This document shows, piece after piece, positions 9,132 to 19,077 of a stretch of DNA of 64,000 nucleotides; position 1 is the first letter of the stretch, and each line of letters begins with the position of its first letter. The DNA lies in NCBI GenBank assembly GCA_018818065.1, contig JAHISV010000003.1, forward strand, positions 62,001 to 126,000. The letters run 5' to 3'. The position numbers were made by a program, and so were the translations under genes. Under the pieces are notes generated by a model. That model did not search any database. It saw nothing but the letters and a program-made list of their open reading frames with translations, and had not been told where the DNA came from. This stretch comes from Bacteroidota bacterium. Lineage in GTDB: Bacteria; Bacteroidota; Ignavibacteria; Ignavibacteriales; Melioribacteraceae.

Positions 9132-10097
9132 ATGAGTTTTTATCAGGAAATAGGTGAATTGGTTTTTGGCAGCAGATTAAAGAGACTAAGTGAAAAGTTT
9201 CTTTTAGATGTCTCAAAGATCTATAGTAAACTCGATATTGAATTTGAAATTAGTTGGTTCCCACTATTTTTTCTCCTTAGCAAGAAAGGTTCTCTTTCAG
9301 TTACCGAAATTGCAAAAGATCTCGAGATTACTCATTCCGCTGTTAGTCAGCTTATAACTATTCTTCAAAAGAAAGGCTTAATAGAATTAACAAACGACTC
9401 AGAAGATAAGAGAAAACGATTCGTTTCTTTTTCCCGGAAGGGGAGTGAAATGCTTCTGAAGTTAGAGCCTATTTGGGAATCATTAAACAGAGTATTCAAA
9501 AAAATGCTTGAAAAAGGTCAGTCGAGTTCCTATTTGTTGGATGCCTTGACAGAGGTTGAAGAAATATTAAAGAAGGAAAATTTATGCAATAAAGTATTGC
9601 AGGATATTGAAATTTCAGAGCATGGCAAGCCCGAGATTGTATCTTATTGCAAGGATTACGAAGAAAAATATAAAAAATTATTACTTGATTGGCTTCTGAT
9701 TAATAGTGATGAGAATATTGATTGTGTGAAAGACCTCAGTGATCCAGCGAGATTTATTAGCGAAAAACGTGGCGTTTTACTCCTGGCAATTATTAATGAT
9801 GATGTGGTTGGGACAATTATAACCTCAAGGAAATCTGAGGATGAGTGTGAAATTGACTTTATTCTGGTTCATGAGAATTGGCAGCATAGACATATCGCAC
9901 ACTCTCTCGTAAAAGGAATTATAAACTATCAGATCGAATTGGGTACAAAATTAATTACTGCTGTGGTAAACAGGAACAGAACTAACGCAATGACAATTTT
10001 AAGAGATAATGGATTTTCGCTTGGCGAAATGATTTCTAAAGAAAATAATAACGGTGTAAAAAACACCTACATTAAGTTAGAACATAAATTGAGATGA
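9132..10097 (+). CDS. MarR-family regulator fused to GNAT acetyltransferase
   Basis: The predicted 321-residue protein has two parts. Residues about 1-150 are a MarR winged helix: the recognition region reads SVTEIAKDLEITHSAVSQL and the wing contains SEDKRKRFVSFS. Residues about 200-320 are GNAT-like, with the acetyl-CoA loop region (WQHRHIAHSL) and a C-terminal NRNRTNAMTILRDNGF segment. The glycine of the usual Q/R-x-x-G-x-G/A loop is replaced by His, so activity is uncertain. I chose ATG 9132 because AAGGATAAG precedes it. An upstream TTG at 9063 lies inside the promoter. It overlaps hutH by ATGA, which makes it the likely regulator of histidine use. Confidence 0.8.
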   Translation: MSFYQEIGELVFGSRLKRLSEKFLLDVSKIYSKLDIEFEISWFPLFFLLSKKGSLSVTEIAKDLEITHSAVSQLITILQKKGLIELTNDSEDKRKRFVSFSRKGSEMLLKLEPIWESLNRVFKKMLEKGQSSSYLLDALTEVEEILKKENLCNKVLQDIEISEHGKPEIVSYCKDYEEKYKKLLLDWLLINSDENIDCVKDLSDPARFISEKRGVLLLAIINDDVVGTIITSRKSEDECEIDFILVHENWQHRHIAHSLVKGIINYQIELGTKLITAVVNRNRTNAMTILRDNGFSLGEMISKENNNGVKNTYIKLEHKLR

Positions 10098-11668
10098 TAA
10101 TGAAAGAATTTGTTTATGGCATAGAGGAATTATCAATTGAAACGGCACTGGGCATTGCAAGTGGAAATGTTAAGGGTATTTTAAATGATGAATCTAAGAG
10201 AAAAATCATAAAAAGTTTTAATGCTGTACAGAAAATTGTAAAAAATGATAAAACTGTTTATGGCATAAATACTGGGTTTGGTCCACTGTGTACGACCAAA
10301 ATTTCTGAAGAACAAACTAGAAAATTACAATACAATATTCTCACAAGTCATAGTGTTGGGGTTGGAGATCCGGTTTCGGATGAGATTTCTAAACTAATGA
10401 TGATCTTAAAAGTTCATGCCCTTGCAAAAGGGTATTCGGGTGTTGCGCTGGAGACTCTGGAAAGAATTATCTGGCAAATTGACAATGATGTTTTGCCCGT
10501 TGTTCCTTCACAGGGTTCGGTAGGAGCTTCCGGAGATCTCGCTCCGCTGGCGCATTTATTTCTTCCTTTAATAGGACTTGGAAAAGTTAAATACAAGGGG
10601 GAAATTGTCGACACTTCTTTTGTATTTGAGAAAGAGGGTTTACAACCAATTGATTTAGGACCGAAGGAAGGATTAGCCTTAATAAATGGTACCCAGTTTA
10701 TAGCCGCATTCGGCATCAAGGTCACAGAGAAGCTACTAAACTGTTTAGATACTGCTGACATTATTGGTGCAATGTCATTAGAATCACTCCTGGGCTCAAT
10801 AAGACCCTTTGAACCTGAACTTCATGCCATTCGTAATTATAAAGGCAGTGTAACTGTTGCAAATAGATTAAGAACCATGTTGATGGGTTCTGAAATGGTG
10901 CGATCACATGCTCACTGTAGTCGTGTTCAGGATCCGTATTCACTTCGTTGTATGCCGCAGGTTCATGGCGCTTCTAGGAATGCCTGGCTGCACTTAAAAG
11001 AGGCTATAACAATTGAGATAAATTCAGTTACAGATAATCCAATCATCATAGACGAAAACAATACAATCAGCGGGGGCAACTTTCACGGGCAGCCGATGGC
11101 GCTTCCTTTAGACTATGCTACTTTAGCTGCCAGCGAATTAGGGAATATTTCTGATAGAAGAACATATCTTCTGTTGGGTGGAAGTGTGGATGGCTTACCA
11201 ATATTACTAATGAAAAACACTGGAATTAATTCGGGATTTATGATTCCTCAATACACATCAGCGGCTCTGGCATCAGAAAATAAAACTCTCTGCTTTCCGG
11301 CAAGTGCCGATAGTATTCCTACTTCTCTTGGTCAGGAAGATCATGTCAGCATGGGTTCAATAAGTGGACGTAAGGCATTAACTGTTATTGAGAATGTAGA
11401 AAAAATATTAGCTGTTGAGCTCCTATGCGCGGCTCAGGCTTTTGATTTCAGAAGACCACTTAAATCGAGTAAAATACTTGAACAATGTCATGAGATAGTT
11501 AGAGAATCAATTGATCATGCAGTTGAGGATAGAATATTTGGTGATGATATTGTTAAGTGTATAGATATTATTAAATCAAAAAAATTAGCAAATAAGACAA
11601 AAGAAATTGCACAAGAAGAGAGTATAAATTTAGAGGGAGAGCATCATGAATTATTCAGACTTTATTAA
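10094..11668 (+). CDS. hutH: Histidine ammonia-lyase
   Basis: HutH deaminates L-histidine to trans-urocanate, the first step of histidine degradation. The 524 residues match the family (about 510). The [12 protein letters not shown] segment holds Ala145-Ser146-Gly147, which cyclise to the MIO electrophile. [10 protein letters not shown] near residue 56, GNFHGQPM near 335 and the C-terminal [10 protein letters not shown] segment are also present. It starts at ATG 10094, overlapping the regulator's stop (ATGA). A second Met at 10100 is an alternative. It is translationally coupled to hutU, which begins 23 bases before its stop. Phenylalanine or tyrosine lyases share the fold, but the hutU neighbour makes histidine the likely substrate. 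Confidence 0.95.
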   Translation: MIMKEFVYGIEELSIETALGIASGNVKGILNDESKRKIIKSFNAVQKIVKNDKTVYGINTGFGPLCTTKISEEQTRKLQYNILTSHSVGVGDPVSDEISKLMMILKVHALAKGYSGVALETLERIIWQIDNDVLPVVPSQGSVGASGDLAPLAHLFLPLIGLGKVKYKGEIVDTSFVFEKEGLQPIDLGPKEGLALINGTQFIAAFGIKVTEKLLNCLDTADIIGAMSLESLLGSIRPFEPELHAIRNYKGSVTVANRLRTMLMGSEMVRSHAHCSRVQDPYSLRCMPQVHGASRNAWLHLKEAITIEINSVTDNPIIIDENNTISGGNFHGQPMALPLDYATLAASELGNISDRRTYLLLGGSVDGLPILLMKNTGINSGFMIPQYTSAALASENKTLCFPASADSIPTSLGQEDHVSMGSISGRKALTVIENVEKILAVELLCAAQAFDFRRPLKSSKILEQCHEIVRESIDHAVEDRIFGDDIVKCIDIIKSKKLANKTKEIAQEESINLEGEHHELFRLY

Positions 11669-13313
11669 AACTTATGCAAATCATCCGGTTTATAAAGCAC
11701 CTACCGGTTTGGAATTAAACGCAAAGTCCTGGCAAACTGAAGCTCCGCTTAGAATGTTTTTAAACAACCTTGATGCGGAAGTTGCGGAGGATCCGGAAAA
11801 TTTGGTAGTCTATGGTGGTACCGGGCAGGCAGCAAGAAATGTTCAGGCGGCTAAAGATATTATCAAGTATCTGCTTGAATTGGAAAACGATGAGAGTTTG
11901 TTGGTTCAATCGGGAAAGCCAATAGGTGTTGTTCGTTCTCATGAATCAGCACCGAGGGTTTTGATTGCGAATAGTAATCTTGTTCCTAAGTGGGCTACCT
12001 GGGAACATTTTAACAAGCTAAAAGATGATGGTCTTATGATGTACGGACAGATGACTGCGGGTAGCTGGATATACATCGGTACTCAAGGCATCCTGCAGGG
12101 GACTTATGAAACGTTTGCAGCATGCGGAGACAAGTATTTCAATGGCAGTCTGAGACATAAATTACTAGTCAGCGGCGGACTTGGTGGTATGGGTGGAGCT
12201 CAGCCATTAGCGGCAACTATTGCCGGTGCAACATTCCTTGGAGTTGATATTGATCCTGAGAGAATAAAGAAAAGATTATCAACAAAGTATATTGATAAGA
12301 TGACTTATTCTTATGAAGAAGCAAAAAAATGGGTGCTGGAAGCCAAGGAAAAAGGCGAAGCTATATCAGTTGGATTGGTTGGGGATATTGGTGATGTATT
12401 GGAAAAATTATTGGGTGAAGATATAGTGCCTGAAATTGTGACTGATCAAACATCAGCTCACGACCCATTAAATGGCTATGTACCAAATGGAATGACTCTG
12501 GAAGAAGCACTTGAATTAAGAAAAAATAATCCAAAAGATTATGAAGAAAAAGCAATTAAAAGTATGGCAAGACACGTATCTCTCATGTTGGAAATGCAGA
12601 AAAGAGGAAGCAAGGTTTTTGATTACGGTAATAATATTCGAGCATATGCTATTCAGGGTGGAGAAGAAAACGCATTTAATATTCCTGGCTTTGTACCTGA
12701 ATACATAAGACCATTATTCTGCGATGGACAGGGTCCTTTCCGTTGGGCTGCTTTATCTGGCGATCATGAAGATATCTTTGTAACTGATCAGGCACTTATT
12801 GAAGCCTTTCCTGAGAATCATCACATGATCAAATGGCTTACTGAAGCGAAAGAAAAAATAAGCTTCCAGGGTCTTCCTTGCAGAATTTGCTGGTTGGGAA
12901 TGGGAGAGAGAGAAATGGCTGGTAAAATATTTAATGACCTTGTAAAAACGGGCAAAGTAAAGGGTCCGATTGTTATTGGTCGTGATCATCTTGACTGCGG
13001 ATCTGTTGCATCACCTAACAGAGAAACTGAGGGAATGCTTGATGGTAGCGATGCAGTGTCAGATTGGCCACTACTAAATCTTATGGCTAATACTTCCGGT
13101 GGAGCTACATGGGTTTCCTTCCATCACGGAGGCGGAGTAGGTATTGGATACTCACAACATGCCGGTATGGTTATACTTGCAGATGGATCCGAGCGTGCTG
13201 AGAAATGTTTAAAAAGAGTCTTGCATAATGATCCTGCAATGGGCATATTTAGGCATGCAGATGCAGGATATGATACTGCTATAAATAACAGAGAAAAATT
13301 TAATTTGAAATAA
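11646..13313 (+). CDS. hutU: Urocanate hydratase
   Basis: HutU converts urocanate to imidazolonepropionate using tightly bound NAD+ as an electrophile. At 555 residues it is full length. Readable landmarks include [10 protein letters not shown] near residue 56, the nucleotide-binding [14 protein letters not shown] near 177, [15 protein letters not shown] near 413 containing the conserved active-site Cys, and the [16 protein letters not shown] segment near 492. It has a strong ribosome-binding site (GGGAG) inside hutH. It ends the operon before a terminator. The next genes of the pathway (hutI and hutG or ftcD) are not in the window and must lie elsewhere if the pathway is complete. Confidence 0.95.
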   Translation: MNYSDFIKTYANHPVYKAPTGLELNAKSWQTEAPLRMFLNNLDAEVAEDPENLVVYGGTGQAARNVQAAKDIIKYLLELENDESLLVQSGKPIGVVRSHESAPRVLIANSNLVPKWATWEHFNKLKDDGLMMYGQMTAGSWIYIGTQGILQGTYETFAACGDKYFNGSLRHKLLVSGGLGGMGGAQPLAATIAGATFLGVDIDPERIKKRLSTKYIDKMTYSYEEAKKWVLEAKEKGEAISVGLVGDIGDVLEKLLGEDIVPEIVTDQTSAHDPLNGYVPNGMTLEEALELRKNNPKDYEEKAIKSMARHVSLMLEMQKRGSKVFDYGNNIRAYAIQGGEENAFNIPGFVPEYIRPLFCDGQGPFRWAALSGDHEDIFVTDQALIEAFPENHHMIKWLTEAKEKISFQGLPCRICWLGMGEREMAGKIFNDLVKTGKVKGPIVIGRDHLDCGSVASPNRETEGMLDGSDAVSDWPLLNLMANTSGGATWVSFHHGGGVGIGYSQHAGMVILADGSERAEKCLKRVLHNDPAMGIFRHADAGYDTAINNREKFNLK

Positions 13314-13345
13314 TTATATAAAAGTGTCCGCTCATAACACCCTCC

Positions 13346-13402
13346 GTAGGGTTTCTCATCGCACTGTGGGTCAGATGCAATTTTGAGAAACCCTACTTTT
13401 TT
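13346..13402 (+). terminator. Rho-independent terminator of the hut operon
   Basis: A perfect 13-base inverted repeat (13346-13358 with 13384-13396, arm GTAGGGTTTCTCA) is followed at once by a run of T. The loop contains a further short imperfect stem. It sits 30 bases after the hutU stop codon. Confidence 0.85.
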
Positions 13403-13452
13403 ATCCAGCTAAAGACTATCAGGAATTTATTAAAATAGGGTACTGGTATCGA

Positions 13453-13467
13453 TTCATTATTAATGAA
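13453..13467. promoter_or_regulatory. Perfect 15-base palindrome upstream of M48-like gene
   Basis: TTCATTA-T-TAATGAA is perfectly symmetric and lies 45 bases before the start of the M48-like gene. TCGATTCAT also occurs twice nearby, near 13449 and 13480. It could be an operator, but in AT-rich DNA such palindromes arise by chance, so this is a weak call. Confidence 0.2.
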
Positions 13468-13511
13468 AAAATCTTATATTCGATTCATGTTTTTTGTAAC
13501 CGAGGAGTTGA

Positions 13512-14381
13512 ATGAGTCTTACGTCCCTTTTTCAAAATCCAACAAGTTTAATAAGAAGATTTCGATATAGAACTATTTATACAAGATCTCTATGTGTGCT
13601 GCTTTTGTTTATTTGCTTATCCCTTGGAGTTGGATATTTATTTTATTTGAATCCGGTTTATTGCTCGATAGGTTCAGGCGGAATTGTATTATTATTGTTT
13701 TTTCTAAACAGACTACACGAGTCTGTACTTCTTATTAGGGCTTATGAAGCCCATGGGAGAGCCTATAAACACATCTACACTAAAATAGATAGTTTTACCG
13801 AAGCTCTTGGATTAAAAATCAGATACAGGCTGTATGTGCGTAAGGGTGGCACATACGCAAAGCTCTACTCTGTTTTTGGAATAAAAAGATTAATTATTGG
13901 ACTTGATCTTATTACAAGTAAGTTGCCTGAAGAAGAGATAAATTTTATAATTGCACATGAATTTGCCAGGTACAAAATTAAGAGAGTTTTCCTTCCAATT
14001 TATTCTGAAGTACTGGATGATATTAAAAGATTGTTTGTATTTAATTTCTTCATATATCCCTTCGAAAGGTCAGTTGTTTACACGGCTGATAGAATTGCCT
14101 CTTTGATATCAGGATCTCATGAACACTGTGTGAAAGTGATAAAAGTGGATATGCTTGGAATTGCATTTAAAGAATTACATTCAGATGATTTTCTCGTTCT
14201 CTCCGAGCCAAAATTCGATTTAGTAAGTTTTCTGGTAGAGTTTTTTTCGCGTAGACCAAATCCTGCGAAAAGAATTGCAGAGATTATTGATTTTTATAAT
14301 AATTTTAAAATATTATATTCTAAAAGACATGAGAGCGATGGGTTGACTAATAAAGAACAACCCATCACTCTAAATATTTGA
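13512..14381 (+). CDS. M48-like membrane protein with degenerate zinc site
   Basis: The 289-residue protein has two N-terminal membrane segments (about 26-46 and 52-66), then a domain laid out like M48/HtpX peptidases. These integral or membrane-bound metalloproteases normally carry HExxH and a downstream Glu before an AD pair. Here the motif reads IIAHEFARYK, so His149-Glu150 remain but the second zinc His is Arg153. The expected downstream Glu before TAD (residues 191-193) is Val. Both changes should remove zinc binding, so I infer a pseudo-protease with a scaffolding or regulatory role. It is convergent with gltX, with ends only 4 bases apart. Ribosome-binding site: GAGGAG. Confidence 0.65.
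   Translation: MSLTSLFQNPTSLIRRFRYRTIYTRSLCVLLLFICLSLGVGYLFYLNPVYCSIGSGGIVLLLFFLNRLHESVLLIRAYEAHGRAYKHIYTKIDSFTEALGLKIRYRLYVRKGGTYAKLYSVFGIKRLIIGLDLITSKLPEEEINFIIAHEFARYKIKRVFLPIYSEVLDDIKRLFVFNFFIYPFERSVVYTADRIASLISGSHEHCVKVIKVDMLGIAFKELHSDDFLVLSEPKFDLVSFLVEFFSRRPNPAKRIAEIIDFYNNFKILYSKRHESDGLTNKEQPITLNI
14332..14371 (-). terminator. Strong hairpin at the convergent gene ends, possible gltX terminator
   Basis: GATGGGTTG (14337-14345) pairs with CAACCCATC (14358-14366), and AGAG/CTCT extends the stem beyond one mismatch. It lies inside the last codons of the M48-like gene and just past gltX on the minus strand. Only a mixed U-rich tail follows on the minus strand, so the terminator function is moderate in confidence. 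Confidence 0.4.
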
Positions 14382-14385
14382 AATC

Positions 14386-15846
14386 CTACAGAGAAAGAGT
14401 CTTAATTACTACTCTAATCCTCTCAACAACTTCATCCTTACCAATTATATTAGCTATATCATAAACACCAGGACCATGTCCTACACCGGAAAGAGCTAGT
14501 CTGAAGGGACCCATTAGCTTGCCAATTCCAACACTGTTTTTTTCAGCAGTGGCTTTTAGGCAAGTCTCATAATCATCTTTATCGATTATTTCTGACTCAT
14601 TAATTATTTCAATTAGGTCGGTTAAAAGTGCCGCAGAATTATCCTTCCATACTTTAGAAGAAAAAACCTCATCATAACTATTTGGTCTACTATATAAGTA
14701 TGGCGCCTCAGAAATAAATTCTTTTACAGTAGCAACTCTCTCCTTCATCTGATCAATTATTAACAACAGAGTATCATCAGAGTAATTAGTGTTTTTAAGT
14801 TCAGAGGAGGCGAGTTCATTCTTGAATAACTCAAGTATAACATCGTTCGATAATTTTTTTAGATGTTCACCATTCAACCAATTTAATTTTTCGAGATTAA
14901 ACACAGCTCCTGATTTATTTACTCGCTCAAGAGAGAATTTCTCGATCAATTCATCCATGTAATAAAACTCCTGATCGTCTCCGGCATTCCAGCCAAGCAA
15001 GGCAACAAAGTTGTTTAAGGCGTCTTTCAGGTATCCCTTCGATTTATAGTCTTCAACGGCAACATCACCCTGGCGCTTTGAAAGTTTTGATTTATCAGCA
15101 TTCAGAAGAAGAGGGAGGTGTGCAAATTGTGGTAATTCCCACTCAAGAAATTTATAGAGCAAAACATGTTTAGGGGTTGATGATAACCATTCCTCGCCTC
15201 TGATTACATGAGTAATTTTCATAAGGTGATCATCAACTACATTTGCCATATGGTATGTTGGATATCCATCACTTTTAATTAAAATTTGATCATCAACTAC
15301 GTTGGTGCTAAATTCAACTTTCCCTCTTATAATATCATCAAATGAAATTGTTTCTGTTGGGGGAACATTCAAACGGATTACATGACTTTCGTTATTCTTT
15401 AATTTATTCTCAATTTCCGCTTTGGATAAACTAAGACAATGTTTATCGTATTTTGCCTGGGGCAATTTTTGTTTCTGCTGCTCCTCTTTAAGCTGAGTTA
15501 ATCTTTCGGGAGTACAAAAACAATAATATGCTTTCCTGGCATCTAAGAGGTTGTTAATATGCTCGCGATATATATCCAGCCTTTCGGATTGCATGTAAGG
15601 ACCAAACTCCCCGGGCTTATCAGGACCTTCATTGTAATCTAATCCGACCCACTTCATTGTTGTTAATAAGTTTTCAACAGCTCCTTCAACATATCTGGCT
15701 CTATCTGTATCTTCAATTCTAAGTATAAAGCTTCCATTGTTCTTCTTTGCAAAAAGATAATTATAGAGCGCAGTTCTTAATCCACCAACATGTAAATACC
15801 CGGTTGGACTTGGTGCAAAACGCACTCTTGGTGTATCATTAATCAT
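14386..15846 (-). CDS. gltX: Glutamyl-tRNA synthetase
   Basis: This class I aminoacyl-tRNA synthetase charges tRNA-Glu (and often tRNA-Gln in bacteria using the amidotransferase route). The 486 residues match the family. The ATP-binding HIGH-type motif appears as APSPTGYLHVGG at residues 9-20, RIEDTDRARY follows near 42, and the KMSKS-type loop is KLSKRQGDV near 255. The C-terminal half is the helical anticodon-binding region. The ATG has AGAGGA upstream. Whether it is discriminating (Glu only) cannot be judged from motifs alone. It sits downstream of the hybrid kinase on the same strand, with a gap of 64 bases. Confidence 0.95.
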   Translation of the reverse strand: MINDTPRVRFAPSPTGYLHVGGLRTALYNYLFAKKNNGSFILRIEDTDRARYVEGAVENLLTTMKWVGLDYNEGPDKPGEFGPYMQSERLDIYREHINNLLDARKAYYCFCTPERLTQLKEEQQKQKLPQAKYDKHCLSLSKAEIENKLKNNESHVIRLNVPPTETISFDDIIRGKVEFSTNVVDDQILIKSDGYPTYHMANVVDDHLMKITHVIRGEEWLSSTPKHVLLYKFLEWELPQFAHLPLLLNADKSKLSKRQGDVAVEDYKSKGYLKDALNNFVALLGWNAGDDQEFYYMDELIEKFSLERVNKSGAVFNLEKLNWLNGEHLKKLSNDVILELFKNELASSELKNTNYSDDTLLLIIDQMKERVATVKEFISEAPYLYSRPNSYDEVFSSKVWKDNSAALLTDLIEIINESEIIDKDDYETCLKATAEKNSVGIGKLMGPFRLALSGVGHGPGVYDIANIIGKDEVVERIRVVIKTLSL

Positions 15847-15910
15847 AATTCCTCTTACTATAAAATTAATTTTTCATAAGTGTGGTAGATTGGAAATGTA
15901 GAACGCAGGT

Positions 15911-18274
15911 TTATTTACCTGCGCTCGTGTAGTATTTGACTTTTTCGATAAATTCTTTGCTATCTATTGGTTTTGGAATATAATCTGTCGCTCCGGCTTC
16001 AAGGCATTTTTCACGGTCGCCTTTCATTGCAAATGCTGTAAGCGCTATAATAGGTACGTCTTTGTATTTTTCAATTTGACGTATTTTCTCAGTAGCCTCA
16101 AAACCATTCATAATTGGCATCTGCATATCCATGAGAATCAAATTGAAATCTTCCTGCAGAACCATTTTATATGCTTCCTCGCCGTTTTCAACAACAACTA
16201 TATTTTCAAAAGAATTTTTCTTAAGTAATCGTGTAACTATTATCTGAGAATGCTTGTAATCTTCTGCGAGAAGAATTTTGATTACGTCTTTTTTCTCAAT
16301 CACTTCTGCAACAGGCGGTGGTGTTTCATATTTATTAATCATTCCATCAATAATACTTCCAAGATCTTCAATGTTAGTACTTCTTTTATCCAACAACTCT
16401 TCAAACAGTCCTTCAATCTGTTTAAGATCTTCGGCATAGTTCTCTTTACCCGTGTAGATCATGATTGGAACTTTTGCAAATTTTGGATCAGATTTTATCA
16501 GCTTAATCAATTCAAAACCATTTGGATCGGGCATCTCAAGGTCAATTATAGCCATATCAATTTCTTTGTCCTGGATTAAATCCATTACCTTCGATGATAT
16601 ATTCTCAGCAATAGCTTTGAATCCTGCCGTTTCAATTGCCTGTTTCACAAGATTAAGGGTTGGTACATCGTCGTCAACACAGAGTATATTGGAGTTCTTC
16701 CGCAGTTTATAGCTGGTTAACACTTCTACCAGGAAGTTATAATTAATTGGTTTAACAAAGTATTCAACTGCACCCATCAGATAGGCTTTTTGCTGATCCG
16801 GTTCAACAGAACAGACAATAACCGGAGTCTGTTTTGCCTTAGGATGTTCGTGAATTCTTTTTAGAAATGATAATCCATTAACGCCTGGTAACTCAATATC
16901 CAGAATTACTGCTAAAAAATGTTCTTTATCTAGAAGGGCAAATGTCTGATCCTCAGAGTTAACTATCGTTGGATCATATCCCCACTTGTTCAGATAATTG
17001 CTAAGTAGTTTTGAAGTAGCATAATCATCTTCAATTACAAGTATTTTATTATGTGTAGGAGATGATTTTGGCAATTTTGATATATTCACTTCTAATTCAG
17101 ACATCAATTCTCCGTTGATTGTGAATTCAAATGAAGTGCCTTTTCCTTTAGATGATTTGATGGATATAGTACCACCAAGGAGATTAATATATTTTTTTAC
17201 AAGTTTAAGTCCCAACCCAGTTATATTGGCATTTTTTAATTCATCAACTTTCGATATCTCAAAAGCATCAAAGAGAGATTTTTCTTGTTCAGGAGTAAAC
17301 TCTCTTCTAATTCCGTCAATGGAGAATTGTAATAGATTAGCAGAGACGCGTTCAACCCTGATTTCCAGTAACCCTTTTTTAGTAAGATTAGTAGAAACTG
17401 TTAGAAGATTATTGAAAATATATCTCAACTTTTGATCGTCAATTTCTATTGTTGGTGGAACGTTCTTTTCAATATCAATTTTAAAATCTATTTCAGAAAA
17501 CTCAGGTTTGTTTTTAAAAATCCCGGTGAATTCTTTTAATGTATCTTCAATATTGATTTGTTTGTTAACCTGCTGTAGTTTGCCAGCTTCAATTTTTGAA
17601 ATATCTGAGAGGTCGTTAATAAGTAGTAAAAGAGACTGCGCATTTTTTTTAATGGTTGATACATATTCACTTTGAGAAGAGGTAAGATTTTCGTCACTAA
17701 GTATTGTTGTAAAACCAAGAATATTGTTTGAAGGATTCCTTAATGCCTGAGCAGTATCATTTACAAGTTCACTAAAGGGACGTTCAGATAGTAGAGTGTT
17801 TCCACCTCTGGCAGAGAGCCATATATTCATTATGAATATTAAATATTCTGTAATTTTATTCCATTCTGCTTTGTCAGTTTGAGTAAACGGATTTTTTCTG
17901 GCAAGTTTAAGAAACGCTTTTTTTTCTGTATCAAGAGCGAAGAAAATACAGCATTCATAGACAAGGAATTCGGAAATTTGTAATTCACAACTGGAGTCCG
18001 AATAGAGTGCGTAATTAGTGTTATTCTCAAAAACCTTACAATGCGAGCAATTAAATACAGAACCTTTTAGATAATTCTTTCTGGCTGAATTTGACTTTCC
18101 CAAAACAGCAAGATTTGTCTCTCCTTCTACCTTAAACAGTACAGAGGCCTGCAGATCAAAATGGTTTACTAAAAAATTACAAACTTCATCTGCAAAGTCA
18201 TCGCGTCCATCACGCGCAAGAAGAGTAATCTTGTTAAATTCTTCAACAAATTCAAATTTTACGCCCATTGACAT
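15911..18274 (-). CDS. Hybrid histidine kinase-like protein with three receivers and no phospho-His
   Basis: The 787-residue soluble protein has, in order, an N-terminal GAF-like region with clustered Cys (residues 76, 79, 96, 108, 109), a dimerisation domain (166-235), an HATPase domain (280-390) and three receiver domains. In the H-box, AQALRNPSNNI has Gln176 where the phospho-accepting His should be. The N-box and the G1 Asp are also altered, while the GLGL box at 353 is kept. The receivers keep phosphorylatable Asp at about 459, 578 and 716. I infer a pseudokinase hub that receives phosphate from another kinase. No transmembrane segment is visible. Confidence 0.8.
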   Translation of the reverse strand: MSMGVKFEFVEEFNKITLLARDGRDDFADEVCNFLVNHFDLQASVLFKVEGETNLAVLGKSNSARKNYLKGSVFNCSHCKVFENNTNYALYSDSSCELQISEFLVYECCIFFALDTEKKAFLKLARKNPFTQTDKAEWNKITEYLIFIMNIWLSARGGNTLLSERPFSELVNDTAQALRNPSNNILGFTTILSDENLTSSQSEYVSTIKKNAQSLLLLINDLSDISKIEAGKLQQVNKQINIEDTLKEFTGIFKNKPEFSEIDFKIDIEKNVPPTIEIDDQKLRYIFNNLLTVSTNLTKKGLLEIRVERVSANLLQFSIDGIRREFTPEQEKSLFDAFEISKVDELKNANITGLGLKLVKKYINLLGGTISIKSSKGKGTSFEFTINGELMSELEVNISKLPKSSPTHNKILVIEDDYATSKLLSNYLNKWGYDPTIVNSEDQTFALLDKEHFLAVILDIELPGVNGLSFLKRIHEHPKAKQTPVIVCSVEPDQQKAYLMGAVEYFVKPINYNFLVEVLTSYKLRKNSNILCVDDDVPTLNLVKQAIETAGFKAIAENISSKVMDLIQDKEIDMAIIDLEMPDPNGFELIKLIKSDPKFAKVPIMIYTGKENYAEDLKQIEGLFEELLDKRSTNIEDLGSIIDGMINKYETPPPVAEVIEKKDVIKILLAEDYKHSQIIVTRLLKKNSFENIVVVENGEEAYKMVLQEDFNLILMDMQMPIMNGFEATEKIRQIEKYKDVPIIALTAFAMKGDREKCLEAGATDYIPKPIDSKEFIEKVKYYTSAGK

Positions 18275-18398
18275 ATTTTCTTCTAATTTTAGTGAGTAAT
18301 TTTGATTAACAGATCAAACGGTAAAAGATAACGAATTTATTCTTTTTTTGAAACTTAAGAGGAATAATATTTCTGCTATTGAAAGGTCTTGCTTTGGT

Positions 18399-18435
18399 AA
18401 AAAAAAAGCTAAGCGCTAAGGCTTAACTTTTTTTT
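18399..18435 (-). terminator. Terminator after clpP
   Basis: AAGCTAAGC (18406-18414) pairs with GCTTAACTT (18421-18429) apart from one G-U wobble, with a six-base loop. It is flanked by A and T runs on both sides, so it could act in either direction. Its position, 10 bases past the clpP stop, fits the end of the tig-clpP unit. Confidence 0.75.
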
Positions 18436-18444
18436 AAGGAAAAT

Positions 18445-19077
18445 CTATTTGTTTTTTTTATCTTTGTCGAGTTTAGATCGATTCTCAAGAATATTGTCTA
18501 TTAATTTATATTCCACAGCTTCTTTAGAGCTCATGTAATAATCTCTATCACAGTCTTGTGTAATTTGATCCATAGACTTACCTGTATGCTGTGCAAGTAT
18601 GTTATAAAGAGTATCACGAGTTTTTAACATCTCTTTTGCATGAATCTGAATATCTGATGTCTGACCCTGCAATCCTCCAATCCATGGCTGATGAATCATG
18701 ATTTTTGAATGGGGGAGAGCAGATCTCTTATTATCAGCACCGCCTGCAAGTAAAACAGCACCCATGCTTGCGGCCATTCCAACACATATTGTTGCCACGT
18801 CCGGTTTAATATACTTCATAGTGTCATATATTGCTAAACCTGCGGAAACACTGCCGCCAGGAGAATTTATGTATAGATTAATATCCTTATCAGGGTCTTC
18901 AGCCTCAAGAAAAAGTAATTGAGCAATCATAAGGCTGGCTACGTGATCATCAACTCCGGATCCTAGAAATATGATTCTTTCGCGTAGTAAGCGAGAAAAT
19001 ATATCCATTCCACGTTCGCCACGACCAGTTTGTTCAATAACATACGGTACTAGTTGGTTCTGAATATCATTTATCAT
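18445..19077 (-). CDS. clpP: ATP-dependent Clp protease proteolytic subunit
   Basis: ClpP forms a double-heptamer barrel that degrades substrates unfolded by ClpX or ClpA/C. The 210 residues are the usual length. The catalytic Ser is in [12 protein letters not shown], the His in KIMIHQP, and the Asp lies in the following segment (DCDRDYYMS region). The N-terminal [22 protein letters not shown] is typical. Its start overlaps the end of tig by 11 bases, indicating translational coupling. clpX often follows clpP, but here a terminator and an unrelated kinase follow, so clpX must be elsewhere. Confidence 0.96.
   Translation of the reverse strand: MINDIQNQLVPYVIEQTGRGERGMDIFSRLLRERIIFLGSGVDDHVASLMIAQLLFLEAEDPDKDINLYINSPGGSVSAGLAIYDTMKYIKPDVATICVGMAASMGAVLLAGGADNKRSALPHSKIMIHQPWIGGLQGQTSDIQIHAKEMLKTRDTLYNILAQHTGKSMDQITQDCDRDYYMSSKEAVEYKLIDNILENRSKLDKDKKNK

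Noticed and set aside
15904..15923. Hairpin spanning the stop codon of the hybrid kinase (CGCAGGT/ACCTGCG)
   Set aside because: The stem is real but no U-tract follows on the minus strand, so I do not call it a terminator.
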